NCBI RefSeq assembly: GCF_008123515.1
Contig: NZ_VSSR01000023.1
Span: forward strand, 1-64,000
Direction: 5' to 3'
Origin: Bradyrhizobium cytisi
Lineage (GTDB): Bacteria > Pseudomonadota > Alphaproteobacteria > Rhizobiales > Xanthobacteraceae
Length of the DNA: 64,000 bases
Positions within the stretch are counted from its first letter, which is position 1, and each line of letters begins with the position of its first letter. The notes under the pieces were generated by a model, which worked only from the letters and a program-made list of their open reading frames with translations, ran no database searches and had not been told where the DNA came from. Both the position numbers and the translations under genes were made by a program. Positions 18,184 through 27,678 of this stretch are shown here, in pieces.

Positions 18184-18288
18184 CTGTCGTCACCCGCGAA
18201 GGCGGGTGACCCAGTATTCCAGAGACGGTTGAGTTAGAGCCGAGAAGCCGCGGCGTACTGGATGCCCCGCCTTCGCGGAGCATGACAG
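18184..18288. repeat. Composite palindromic repeat, about 105 bp (copy 1)
   Basis: Two hairpin units face each other: CACCCGCGAAGGCGGGTGACC at the left and GCCCCGCCTTCGCGGAGCATG at the right, with CCAGTATTCCAGAGAC and TACTGGAT between them. The outer ends CTGTCGTC and CATGACAG are near-inverted. It shares layout and inner sequence with 22252-22355. It lies between the GST and LysE genes, both of which end here. Confidence 0.8.
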
Positions 18289-18296
18289 CGTTGCGC

Positions 18297-18932
18297 TCAC
18301 ACCTTCCGTGCCTCGACCGCCATCCTGACCGCAAGCCCGGCGAGCACCGTGCCCATCAGCCAACGCTGCACCAGCATCCAGCTTGGCCGGTTCGCCAGGA
18401 ATAGTGCGATCGATCCGGCCGCAAGCGCAATGATCGCATTGACGCTGACGCTGAGCGCGATCTGGATCGCGCCCAGCACCACAGACTGCGTCAGCACGCT
18501 GCCGGCCGCGGGATCGATGAACTGCGGCAGCAGCGCCAGATACAGCATCGCGATCTTCGGATTGAGCAAATTGGTGACGAGCCCCATCGCAAATAATTTG
18601 CGCGGGCTGTCGATTGCGAGCTTCTTCACCTGGAACGGCGAGCGCCCGCCCGGCTTCACGGCCTGCCAGGCGAGCCACAACATGTAGCCGGCGCCGGCGA
18701 AGCGCAGCGCGTCATAGGCGAAGGGAATCGCGAGCAGCAGCGCTGTGATGCCGAACGCCGCGCACAGCATGTAGAACACGAAGCCGAGCGCGACGCCGCC
18801 GAGCGAGACGATGCCGGCCGCCGGCCCCTGCGTGATCGAGCGCGAGATCAGATAGATCATGTTCGGTCCGGGCGTAAGCACGAGACCGAGGCAGACGAGG
18901 GCGAAGCCGAGCAGGGCGGAGGTGTGGGGCAT
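18297..18932 (-). CDS. LysE/RhtB-family amino-acid exporter
   Basis: A 211-residue inner-membrane protein with about six hydrophobic helices. The family signature is near the N-terminus, GLVLTPGPNMIYLISRSITQG, and a second conserved segment is GFGVALGF-like (GGVALGFVFYMLCA). Members export amino acids or homoserine lactones; the substrate here is unknown. The conserved NPKIAMLYLALLPQF is present. It starts at a good ATG and stands alone. Confidence 0.9.
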   Translation of the reverse strand: MPHTSALLGFALVCLGLVLTPGPNMIYLISRSITQGPAAGIVSLGGVALGFVFYMLCAAFGITALLLAIPFAYDALRFAGAGYMLWLAWQAVKPGGRSPFQVKKLAIDSPRKLFAMGLVTNLLNPKIAMLYLALLPQFIDPAAGSVLTQSVVLGAIQIALSVSVNAIIALAAGSIALFLANRPSWMLVQRWLMGTVLAGLAVRMAVEARKV

Positions 18933-19100
18933 GAGTGAACCGATGCAGGGGATGCACCGGTTCTAATATGCGAAGCGCGGCGGAGCCATCGCGCAATTGT
19001 ACGGAGGACAATTGAGTGGAAGCGTCTCGCCTCAGCGTCGTCCCGGCCTTCGCCGGAAGACATGGTGCTTGTGGCGCAAACGGGGCGAGGTAAGAAAAGA

Positions 19101-22100
19101 TCAGTGCGCCTCGTCCCAGTTCGTGGCCGCGCGCGCGTCGACATGCAGCGGCACCGACAGCAGCACGGCCGGGAACGGCGCGTCCTGCATGACGTGCTGC
19201 ACGACGGGGAGCGTCTTTTCGACCTCCGCATCCGGCACCTCGAAGATCAGTTCGTCGTGCACCTGCAAGAGCATCTGCGCCGAGAGCTTCTTCTCGGCCA
19301 GTGCGTCCTCCACGCGCGTCATGGCGCGGCGGATGATGTCGGCGGCGGTGCCCTGAAGCCGCGCGTTGATCGCGGCACGTTCGTTGAAGGCGCGCACCGA
19401 GGCGTTGGAGGCCTTGATGTCGGGGTAGTGGCACTTGCGGCCGAACAGCGTGGTGACGTAGCCGTGGCTCCGGCAGAAGTCGCGCGTCTCGTCCATATAG
19501 GCGCGGATGCCTGGGAAGCGCTCGAAGTACTTCTTGATGTAGGCTGAGGCTTCCTCGCGCGCGATGCCGAGCTGGTTGGCGAGGCCGAACGCCGAGATGC
19601 CGTAGATGATGCCGAAATTGATCGCCTTGGCGCGGCGCCGAATCTCGCTCGGCATGCCCTTGATCGGCACGCCGAACATTTCCGACGCGGTCATGGCGTG
19701 AATGTCGAGCTCATCGCGGAACGCCTGCTTCAGCACGGGAATGTCGGCGATCTCCGCCAGCAGCCGCAGCTCGATCTGCGAATAGTCGGCGGAGACGAGC
19801 TTGTGTCCGGGCGTCGCGATGAAGGCGCGGCGAATCTTGCGGCCGTCCTCGGTGCGCACCGGTATGTTCTGCAGGTTCGGCTCGTTCGAGGACAGCCGGC
19901 CTGTCGTGGTTGCGGCCAGTGCGTAGGTCGTGTGCACGCGATGGGTCTGCGGATTGACATAGGTCGGCAGCGCGTCGGTGTAGGTCGATTTCAGCTTCGA
20001 AACCTGGCGCCACTCCAGAATCTTCTTCGGAAAATCGTGGCCCTGCTCGGCGAGCTCATCCAGCACCTGCGCGGTGGTCGACCAGGCGCCCGTCTTGGTC
20101 TTGGTGCCGCCCGGTAGTCCCATCTTGCCGAACAGGATGTCGCCGATCTGCTTGGGGCTGCCGACATTGACCGGCTCGCCCGCGATCTCCTGGATTTCGG
20201 CCTCGACGCGCGCGGCGGTCTGGGCGAATTCGCCGGACAGACGCGACAGCACCTGGCGGTCGATCGAGATGCCGCGCCGCTCCATGCGTGCGAGCACGGA
20301 GACCAGCGGCCGCTCCAGCGTCTCGTAGACCGTGGTCATGTGCTCGGCGACGAGGCGCGGCTTCAGCACGCGCCAGACGCGCAACGTCATGTCGGCATCT
20401 TCCGCAGACAGCGGCGCGGCCTTGTCGATCGGCACCTGGTCGAAGGTGATCTTGCCCTTGCCGCTGCCGAGCAGCTCGCTCTCTTTCAGCATGGCGAGGC
20501 CGAACCAGCGCTCGGACAGCTGCTCCAGCGCATGCGAGCCGCGACCGGCATCGAGCACGTAGGAGATCAGTTGGGCATCGTCGATGTTACGCAGCGTGAT
20601 GCCGTGCTGCGCCAGCATCACGGCAGTGAATTTGACGTCGAAGCCGATCTTGAGAATGCCTGATGATTCCAGCACCGGCCGCAGCGCCTGGATGGCATCG
20701 GCGTGCTTGACCTGATCCGGCGCGAGGCCGGCGTCGAACAGGCCGGCGCCGCCGCCGGATTGCTTGTGCGCGAGCGGCACGTAGCAGGCATCGTTCGGCC
20801 CCAGCGCGAGCGCGATGCCGCAGAGATCGGCCTGCATCGGATCGATCGAATTTCCTCGGATCTCGATCGCGACATAGCCGGTATCATGGATGCGCGCGAT
20901 GAAGGCGTTCAATTCCGCGAGCGTCTTGATGGCCCGGTACTTGCTGCGGTCGACCGGAAGCTTGCGCAAAGCCTCTTCGCGCGCGACTGCGAGAGAAATC
21001 GGCGCGCCCTTCGGGCTCGCGGCCTTGTCCTCCTTGGTGGCCGATGCGCTGCGCTGGCCCGACGGAACCTGCGCCGGCGTGCCGGCTCCTGGTGCCGGTA
21101 CGACGTCCGAAGGCGGCAGCGGCGAGAAAACGCTGGCCCCGCTGGCATAGCCGGGATCGGGATCGACGTTGGCCGGATCAATCTGCGAATAGTCGGCGAC
21201 GCGACGCGTCAGCGTGGAGAACTCCATCGCCTTCAGGAAGGCAACCAGCTTGCGCGCATCCGGCTCGTGGACGGCGAGATCGTCCAGCGGCACCTCCAGC
21301 TCGACCCTGTCGTCGAGCAGCACGAGCTGCCGCGAGATCCGGGCCTTCTCGGCATTCTCGATCAGCGCCTCGCGCCGCTTCGGCTGCTTGATCTCGGTAG
21401 CGCGGAACAGGAGTTGCTCGAGATTGCCGTATTCCACGATCAGCTGCGCCGCCGTCTTGATGCCGATGCCGGGGACTCCAGGCACGTTGTCGGTGGAATC
21501 GCCGGCCAGCGCCTGCACTTCGACCACCTTCTCCGGCGGCACGCCGAATTTCTCGATCACCTCGGGAATGCCGATGCGGCGATCCTTCATGGTGTCGTAC
21601 ATCGTGACGCAGTCGGTCACGAGCTGCATCAGGTCCTTGTCGGAGGACACGATGGTCGCAGTTGCGCCGCGCTCGCATGCCTCTCGCACATAGGTCGCGA
21701 TCAGGTCGTCGGCCTCGAAGCCGCTCTGTTCCAGGCAGGGCAGGTCGAAAGCGCGCACGGCCTCACGGATCAGCGCGAATTGCGGGATCAGATCGTCCGG
21801 CGCCGGCGGCCGGTGCGCCTTGTATTCGGGATAGATCTTGTTGCGGAAGGTGACTTCCGACTTGTCGAAGATGATCGCAAGATGCGTCGGCCGGTTGTCC
21901 TCGGGCATCTCGCGGAGCAGCTTCCACAGCATATTGCAGAAGCCGAGAACGGCATTGACCTGCAAGCCGTCGGACTTGCGGTTGAGCGGCGGCAGCGCGT
22001 GATAAGCGCGAAAGATGTAGGAGGAACCGTCCACCAGGAAGACGTGGTCGCCCTTTCCTGCCGCCTTCGCCGCGACCGGTTTGGCAGCAGCTGTCGTAGC

Positions 22101-22151
22101 AGCGGGTTGGGTGTCAGCTTTGGCGGAGGTCTTCGGGGAGGTTTTTGGCAT
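19101..22151 (-). CDS. polA: DNA polymerase I, with degenerate 3'-5' exonuclease domain
   Basis: A 1016-residue three-domain PolA. The 5'-3' exonuclease (residues about 30-330) has intact FEADDLIA and AGDSTDNVPGVPGIG motifs. The polymerase domain is intact (SADYSQIELR, RRRAKAINFGIIYG, QVHDE). In the proofreading domain the metal ligands look lost. Exo I DxE reads E430-I-R432, the Exo II Asp is Thr509, and the Exo III Tyr is Leu581, with only Asp585 kept. The start at 22151 is chosen because the upstream 31 residues are not PolA-like. An Ala-rich leader and a Pro/Ala linker lengthen the protein. Confidence 0.96.
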   Translation of the reverse strand: MPKTSPKTSAKADTQPAATTAAAKPVAAKAAGKGDHVFLVDGSSYIFRAYHALPPLNRKSDGLQVNAVLGFCNMLWKLLREMPEDNRPTHLAIIFDKSEVTFRNKIYPEYKAHRPPAPDDLIPQFALIREAVRAFDLPCLEQSGFEADDLIATYVREACERGATATIVSSDKDLMQLVTDCVTMYDTMKDRRIGIPEVIEKFGVPPEKVVEVQALAGDSTDNVPGVPGIGIKTAAQLIVEYGNLEQLLFRATEIKQPKRREALIENAEKARISRQLVLLDDRVELEVPLDDLAVHEPDARKLVAFLKAMEFSTLTRRVADYSQIDPANVDPDPGYASGASVFSPLPPSDVVPAPGAGTPAQVPSGQRSASATKEDKAASPKGAPISLAVAREEALRKLPVDRSKYRAIKTLAELNAFIARIHDTGYVAIEIRGNSIDPMQADLCGIALALGPNDACYVPLAHKQSGGGAGLFDAGLAPDQVKHADAIQALRPVLESSGILKIGFDVKFTAVMLAQHGITLRNIDDAQLISYVLDAGRGSHALEQLSERWFGLAMLKESELLGSGKGKITFDQVPIDKAAPLSAEDADMTLRVWRVLKPRLVAEHMTTVYETLERPLVSVLARMERRGISIDRQVLSRLSGEFAQTAARVEAEIQEIAGEPVNVGSPKQIGDILFGKMGLPGGTKTKTGAWSTTAQVLDELAEQGHDFPKKILEWRQVSKLKSTYTDALPTYVNPQTHRVHTTYALAATTTGRLSSNEPNLQNIPVRTEDGRKIRRAFIATPGHKLVSADYSQIELRLLAEIADIPVLKQAFRDELDIHAMTASEMFGVPIKGMPSEIRRRAKAINFGIIYGISAFGLANQLGIAREEASAYIKKYFERFPGIRAYMDETRDFCRSHGYVTTLFGRKCHYPDIKASNASVRAFNERAAINARLQGTAADIIRRAMTRVEDALAEKKLSAQMLLQVHDELIFEVPDAEVEKTLPVVQHVMQDAPFPAVLLSVPLHVDARAATNWDEAH

Positions 22152-22251
22152 GGCCGCAATGTATGAATTTTTACGGACTTTGACAGCCTTGGGTGGGGGA
22201 TTTTTGGGCCGTTGGCGCCAATATCCCCCACCGTCATTCTCCACATCCTCA

Positions 22252-22355
22252 CTGTCATTCCCCGCGAAGGCGGGGAATCCAGTACGTGGTGGCCTGTCGG
22301 TATACGACTGCTGTCTCTGGAATACTGGATGCCCCGCCTTCGCGGGGCATGACAG
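22252..22355. repeat. Composite palindromic repeat, about 104 bp (copy 2)
   Basis: Left unit CTGTCATTCCCCGCGAAGGC (hairpin to GGGGAATCCAGTAC) and right unit TACTGGATGCCCCGCCTTCG (to GGGGCATGACAG), with CTCTGGAATACTGGAT inside. The same two-hairpin plan and inner words occur at 18184-18288. It lies between polA and the acyltransferase gene. Confidence 0.85.
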
Positions 22356-23423
22356 TTACTCCGCCGCCTGCAACACCGGTCCCGCCTTCTTCGGCACGAT
22401 CCAGAACGCATCGGGCCGCTCGAACAGGAAATCGGCGTGCAGCCGCAACGCAACTTGCCAGATCGCGAGCGACCCCAGGACGCCGACGATGGTGACGATC
22501 AGCGACACCGTGCCGATGCTGGAGATGATTCCGGTGTGCAGGAGTAACGTGCGCGTCGCAGCCATCGGCAGGAAGAAGGCGAGATAGATCACGATCGAAT
22601 GCTCGCCGCAGAAGCGCAAGAAGTTGCACCAATGCGCGCGCGCCAGCAGCGTGCCGATCGTAATGACGGCACATGCGCCGGCGAAGCCGAGCATGAGTGA
22701 CGCGATCTTCCATTCGCTGGCGCCGAGCGCGACGAGGCCGGTATTGACCAGTGCCCAGGTCGCGAGCGCTGCCAGCGCCAGCGCGGGGTGGCTGCGCGCG
22801 CGGTCCGACAGCGCGAACACGTAAGGCGCGAACAGATACCCCGAATAGAAATAGATGAAGCGCGCACAGAACTCGTCGATCGCAGTCCAGCCGGTTGTGA
22901 TGCGCGCCGTCTCCAGCGCGGCGGCAACAAGCCAGATCGCGAGCGGCGGGATTGGTCGTGTCAGTTTTGTGACGACGAAGAAGATCGGCAGCAGGTAGAT
23001 GAACCAGAGCGTGCCGAACGGTTCGATGAAGGATTCGACATAGAGCAGGCCAGCGTCGCGCCAGCTGGTTTCGGCCGCAAAAGCAGGGGCCTTGAAGCCG
23101 AACTGGATTGTCACCCAGACGACATAGAAATAGGCGAAATGCACCACCTTGCGGTCGAGATAGGTCCGCCAGTCCCGATCGATCACCCGCGGCAGGAACA
23201 GGCCCGAAATCAGGAAGAAGTCCGGCATCCGGAACGGCTTTGCGAAGGCCACAACGACATGCATGAAACCGGTCTCGCCGGCGGCGAGCTCGACCCCCAG
23301 CACCGAATGCATCATCACGACCATGACGATGCAGATGCCCTTGGCATAGTCGACCCAGTCGACACGCGCGGCAGCCGGGCTTCTTGTGCCCTCGCTCGCG
23401 GCGATTGTGCCTGATGATGCCAT
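22356..23423 (-). CDS. Acyltransferase-3 family membrane protein
   Basis: A 355-residue inner-membrane protein with about ten hydrophobic helices and the family opening RVDWVDYAKGICIVMVVMMH, where the His is the expected catalytic residue. RMPDFFLISGLFL matches the second motif. Members acylate sugars on polysaccharides, lipids or periplasmic glucans. It sits divergent from ugd, so an exopolysaccharide or glucan target is plausible but not shown. Confidence 0.85.
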   Translation of the reverse strand: MASSGTIAASEGTRSPAAARVDWVDYAKGICIVMVVMMHSVLGVELAAGETGFMHVVVAFAKPFRMPDFFLISGLFLPRVIDRDWRTYLDRKVVHFAYFYVVWVTIQFGFKAPAFAAETSWRDAGLLYVESFIEPFGTLWFIYLLPIFFVVTKLTRPIPPLAIWLVAAALETARITTGWTAIDEFCARFIYFYSGYLFAPYVFALSDRARSHPALALAALATWALVNTGLVALGASEWKIASLMLGFAGACAVITIGTLLARAHWCNFLRFCGEHSIVIYLAFFLPMAATRTLLLHTGIISSIGTVSLIVTIVGVLGSLAIWQVALRLHADFLFERPDAFWIVPKKAGPVLQAAE

Positions 23424-23617
23424 GGTGTCTCGTTTCGAGGCGTGCTTTGCCCGATCCTGTGTGGGCGTGGGGCAGTGTGGGGCCTGGTGGTTTCCGACTT
23501 CTTTACCGGTACAAATCGCGTGCCGGTTTCTGAGCGCAGGCTCTTCCTTCCCGACGGGAAAATGTTAAACCGCCCCCGGATTGGGGTTTCGTTAACCAAG
23601 CTGGAACAGGGATTTTC

Positions 23618-24934
23618 ATGCGCATCGCGATGATCGGCACGGGGTATGTCGGACTGGTGTCCGGAGCCTGCTTTGCGGATTTCGGTCACGACGTCACCTG
23701 CGTCGACAAGGACGAGAAGAAGATCGCTAGCCTTCATCGCGGCGAGATCCCGATCTACGAGCCGGGCCTCGACGAGCTGGTCGCGACCAATGTGAAGGCC
23801 AAGCGGCTCGACTTCACCACCGACCTGTCGAAGCCGGTTGCGGATGCCGATGCCGTGTTCATCGCGGTCGGCACCCCCTCGCGTCGCGGCGACGGCCACG
23901 CCGATCTCTCCTACGTCTACGCCGCCGCGAAAGAGATCGCGCGGTCGCTGTCCGGCTTCACCGTCGTGGTGACCAAGTCGACCGTGCCGGTCGGCACCGG
24001 TGACGAGGTCGAGCGCATCATCCGCGAGGCCAATCCGCTAGCCGACGTCGTCGTCGCCTCCAATCCTGAGTTCCTGCGCGAGGGCGCCGCGATCCGCGAC
24101 TTCAAGTTCCCCGATCGCGTCGTGGTCGGCACCTCCGACGAGCGCGGCCGCAAGGTGATGGGCGACATCTATCGTCCGCTGTCGCTGAACCAGGCGCCGT
24201 TGATGTTCACGGAACGCCGCACGGCCGAGATGATCAAATACGCTGCCAATGCGTTCCTCGCGACCAAGATCACCTTCATCAACGAGATCGCCGATCTCTC
24301 GGAAAAGGTCGGCGCCAACGTTCAGGAGGTCGCACGCGGCATTGGCCTGGACAACCGCATCGGAACCAAGTTCTTGCACGCCGGTCCCGGCTTCGGCGGC
24401 TCCTGCTTCCCGAAGGACACCAAGGCGCTGATCAAGATCGCGCAGGATTACGACGTGAGCTTGCGCATCGTCGAATCCGTGCTGGCGGTCAACGAGAACC
24501 GCAAGCGCGCGATGGCGCGGAAAGTAAGCCAGGCGCTCGGCGGCTCGCTGCGCGGCAAGACCATCGCCGTGCTCGGTCTCACCTTCAAGCCCGACACCGA
24601 CGACATGCGCGATGCGCCGTCGATCCCGCTCGTCACCGGCCTGATCGACATGGGTGCGAAGGTGAAGGCGTTCGACCCCGTCGGCATGGAGCAGGCCAAG
24701 GGCGAGCTGCCCAGCATCACCTATTGCGAGGACGCGTATTCCTGCGCGCAAGGTGCCGATGCGCTGGTCGTCGTCACCGAATGGGTGCAATTCCGTGGTC
24801 TCGATCTCGACCGGCTGAAGAGCGTCATGGCGCAGCCCGTCGTCGTCGACCTCCGCAACATCTTCAGCCCCGAAGACATGGCTGCCGCCGGCTTCACCTA
24901 TGAGAGCATCGGCCGGCCATCCGTGCAGGGCTGA
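23618..24934 (+). CDS. ugd: UDP-glucose 6-dehydrogenase
   Basis: A 438-residue NAD-dependent enzyme that oxidises UDP-glucose to UDP-glucuronate for surface polysaccharides. The N-terminal Rossmann motif is GTGYVGLVSG; the catalytic nucleophile is Cys263 in GFGGSCFPKDT; VLGLTFKPDTDDMRDAPS marks the C-terminal UDP-binding domain. The ATG at 23618 opens the family's usual MRIAMIGTGYVG. Its own promoter probably lies in the 194 bases that separate it from the divergent acyltransferase. Confidence 0.97.
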   Translation: MRIAMIGTGYVGLVSGACFADFGHDVTCVDKDEKKIASLHRGEIPIYEPGLDELVATNVKAKRLDFTTDLSKPVADADAVFIAVGTPSRRGDGHADLSYVYAAAKEIARSLSGFTVVVTKSTVPVGTGDEVERIIREANPLADVVVASNPEFLREGAAIRDFKFPDRVVVGTSDERGRKVMGDIYRPLSLNQAPLMFTERRTAEMIKYAANAFLATKITFINEIADLSEKVGANVQEVARGIGLDNRIGTKFLHAGPGFGGSCFPKDTKALIKIAQDYDVSLRIVESVLAVNENRKRAMARKVSQALGGSLRGKTIAVLGLTFKPDTDDMRDAPSIPLVTGLIDMGAKVKAFDPVGMEQAKGELPSITYCEDAYSCAQGADALVVVTEWVQFRGLDLDRLKSVMAQPVVVDLRNIFSPEDMAAAGFTYESIGRPSVQG

Positions 24935-24947
24935 TACTACATATGAT

Positions 24948-25064
24948 TGTCATACCCCGCGAAGGCGGGGTATCCAGTACGGCGAGATCTTCGGAATGGC
25001 CGGGATCCGACATGACTGGATCGTCCGCCCCAGCGCGCAGTTGCGCACACGGCGGACGATGACG
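24948..25064. repeat. Hybrid palindromic repeat, about 117 bp (copy 3)
   Basis: The left half TGTCATACCCCGCGAAGGCG...GGTATCCAGTACGG matches the left unit of the 22252 element. The right half is different: GACTGGATCGTCCGCCCCAGCGC...TTGCGCACACGGCGGACGATGACGG carries a GTCCGCC/GGCGGAC stem. It fills the space between ugd and hrpB and ends within about 15 bases of the hrpB start. Confidence 0.7.
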
Positions 25065-25075
25065 GACCGAGACTT

Positions 25076-27550
25076 TTGCCCCGCAACTTCGACACGCCCC
25101 TCCCAATCGATGCCGTGCTCGACGACCTCTCGCGCACGCTGGAGGCGCACAACGCGGCCGTGCTGGTGGCGCCGCCGGGCGCCGGCAAGACCACGCGGGT
25201 GCCGCTGGCGTTGCTCGATGCGCCCTGGGCCAAGGGCAAGAAGATCATCGTGCTGGAGCCGCGGCGCATTGCGGCCCGCGCCAGCGCCGATCGCATGGCC
25301 AAGTCGCTTGGCGAGCGCGCCGGCGAAACGGTCGGCTACCGTGTCCGCTTCGGCTCGAAGATCTCGCGAGCCACACGCATCGAGGTCGTGACCGAAGGCA
25401 TTTTCACGCGCCAGATCCTCGACGATCCCGAGCTCTCGGGCGTTGCCGCCGTCCTTTTCGATGAATTCCACGAACGCTCACTCGACGCCGACATGGGTCT
25501 TGCGCTGGCGCGGGACGCGCAGCTCGGCCTGCGCGAGGATCTGCGTATCCTGGTAATGTCGGCCACGCTCGACGGCGCGCGCGTCGCGAAGCTGCTTGGC
25601 GAGGCGCCCGTCGTCGAGAGCGAGGGCCGCGCCTTTCCGGTGGAGACCCGCTATCTCGGCCGCAGGGCCGATGCGCCGATCGAGCGGCAGATGGCGGACG
25701 CGATTGCATCCGCGCTGCGCGCTGATGGCGGCTCGGTGCTCGCCTTCCTGCCGGGCGCCGCCGAAATCCGCCGCACCCAGAATTTCCTCGGTGAGCGCGT
25801 GCAGGATGCCAGCATCGAGATCGTGCCGCTGTTCGGCGCGCTCGATGCGGCCGTGCAGGACCGCGCCATCGCGCCGGCGCCGAAGGGCACGCGCAAGGTA
25901 GTGCTCGCGACCTCGATCGCCGAGACTTCGCTCACGATCGAAGGCGTGCGCATCGTCGTCGATTCCGGTCTCGCGCGCGTGCCGCGCTACGAGCCCGACA
26001 TCGGCCTGACCCGGCTCGAGACCGTGCGCGCTGCGCGTGCCGCAGTCGACCAGCGCCGCGGCCGCGCCGGCCGTACCGAGCCCGGCGTGTGCTACAGGCT
26101 TTGGGACGAGCCGCAGACGGCCTCGCTTGCGCCCTATACGCAGCCGGAAATCCTCAGCGCCGATCTCTCCTCGCTGGTGCTCGATCTCGCGCAATGGGGC
26201 GTCGCCGACCCTGCGGCACTGTCGTTCCTCGACCCACCGCCTGCGCCGGCTTGGAAGGAAGCCAAGAGTCTGCTCTCCGAGCTCAATGCGCTCGATGGCG
26301 ACGGCCGCATCACGGCGGAGGGCAAGAGCCTGCGCGCGCTGGCGCTGCCGCCGCGGCTGGCGCGCATGATCGTGGATTCGCATCGCGCCGGCGCGGGTGA
26401 AGAAGCCGCCGAGATCGCGGCCATTCTCACCGAGCGTGGGCTCGGCGGCGACAGCGCCGACCTCGAGCACCGGCGCGACCAGTTCCGCCGCGACCGTTCG
26501 CCGCGGGCGGCAAGCGCGCGCGACCTGGCGCGGCGCTGGGCCTCGCAGGTCGCAGCGTCCGAAAAGGCGGGCCCTCAGGAGGATCTCTCGACCGGCCTGA
26601 TGCTCGCCTATGCCTTCCCGGATCGCGTCGCGCGCAACCGCGGCAACGGCAGTTTCGTGCTCGCCAACGGCCGTGGCGCCGCGGTGGAGCAGACGTCCTC
26701 GCTCGCCCGCGCGCCCTATATCGCGATCGGCGAGATGACGGGGACGGCTGCGAGCGGCCGCATCCTGCTCGCCGCGCAGATCGCCGAGGACGACATCGAG
26801 CAGCATTTCGCCGAGCATATCGACACGGCCGACGAGATCATCTTCGACCGCGGCGCGATGGCGTTGCGCGCGCGACGCAAACGCGTGCTGCATGCGATCA
26901 CGCTGTCCGAGGCCACGCTTGCCGTGTCGCCCTCGGAAGACACCGCGCGCATCTTTGCCGACGGGCTGATCGCCGCCGGTCTCGACCGGCTGCCCTGGTC
27001 GAAGGCCGCCAAGCAATGGCGCGACCGCGTGATGTTCTTGCGCAAGGCCGAGGGCGAAAGCTGGCCCGATCTCTCCGACGACGGCTTGATCGCGCGGCGT
27101 GACGACTGGCTGGTGCCGGCGCTCTACGACAAGATCGCGCTGAAGGACATCTCCGCCGGCGATCTCTCCGATGCGTTGATGGCGCTATTGCCGTGGGAGA
27201 TGCGCGCGCGGCTCGACCGCGAGGCGCCGACCCATTTCGAGGCGCCGACGGGCAGCGTGCTCGCGATCGACTACGAGGCTGAGCAGGGGCCGACCATCGC
27301 GGTGCGCCTCCAGGAATTGTTTGGCCTCAACGCCCATCCGTCGATTGCGGCCGGCAAGGTGCCACTGGTGCTGGAACTGCTGTCGCCGGCGCAGCGCCCG
27401 GTGCAGGTGACGCGCGATCTCCCCGGTTTTTGGCGCGGCAGTTACGCCGCAGTTCGCTCCGATCTGCGCGGCCGCTATCCGCGCCATCCCTGGCCCGAAG
27501 ATCCGGCAAGCGCGCTGCCGACCCGGCGGGTCAAGCCGCGCGGGACGTGA
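25076..27550 (+). CDS. hrpB: ATP-dependent helicase HrpB
   Basis: An 824-residue DEAH/RHA-type helicase. Walker A is PPGAGKTTRVPLALL; the Walker B box is DEFHERS as usual for HrpB; SAT, TSIAETSLTIEGVR and QRRGRAGRTEPG follow; a long C-terminal HrpB-specific region ends ...FWRGSYAAVRSDLRGRYPRHPWPEDP. The opening codon appears to be TTG at 25076 with a weak ribosome site. An ATG at 25059 is out of frame. The cellular substrate of HrpB is poorly known; RNA processing is the usual guess. Confidence 0.93.
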   Translation: MPRNFDTPLPIDAVLDDLSRTLEAHNAAVLVAPPGAGKTTRVPLALLDAPWAKGKKIIVLEPRRIAARASADRMAKSLGERAGETVGYRVRFGSKISRATRIEVVTEGIFTRQILDDPELSGVAAVLFDEFHERSLDADMGLALARDAQLGLREDLRILVMSATLDGARVAKLLGEAPVVESEGRAFPVETRYLGRRADAPIERQMADAIASALRADGGSVLAFLPGAAEIRRTQNFLGERVQDASIEIVPLFGALDAAVQDRAIAPAPKGTRKVVLATSIAETSLTIEGVRIVVDSGLARVPRYEPDIGLTRLETVRAARAAVDQRRGRAGRTEPGVCYRLWDEPQTASLAPYTQPEILSADLSSLVLDLAQWGVADPAALSFLDPPPAPAWKEAKSLLSELNALDGDGRITAEGKSLRALALPPRLARMIVDSHRAGAGEEAAEIAAILTERGLGGDSADLEHRRDQFRRDRSPRAASARDLARRWASQVAASEKAGPQEDLSTGLMLAYAFPDRVARNRGNGSFVLANGRGAAVEQTSSLARAPYIAIGEMTGTAASGRILLAAQIAEDDIEQHFAEHIDTADEIIFDRGAMALRARRKRVLHAITLSEATLAVSPSEDTARIFADGLIAAGLDRLPWSKAAKQWRDRVMFLRKAEGESWPDLSDDGLIARRDDWLVPALYDKIALKDISAGDLSDALMALLPWEMRARLDREAPTHFEAPTGSVLAIDYEAEQGPTIAVRLQELFGLNAHPSIAAGKVPLVLELLSPAQRPVQVTRDLPGFWRGSYAAVRSDLRGRYPRHPWPEDPASALPTRRVKPRGT

Positions 27551-27678
27551 GAAATCACTCCCCGCCATTAACCGTACGCTCATCCTTTTCGTCAAAATGA
27601 CACCGGCTCTGCCGTGGCTGCGCTCGCGGACGGGCGCGCCGCGTGGTGAACTCGAGCTCTCGGCTCGGAAATGGTGTG

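Noticed and set aside
20703-22166. 487-residue plus-strand frame opposite polA
   Set aside because: Antisense shadow; polA motifs are on the other strand.
25478-27016. 512-residue minus-strand frame opposite hrpB
   Set aside because: Antisense shadow of hrpB; composition is typical of mirrored high-GC codons.
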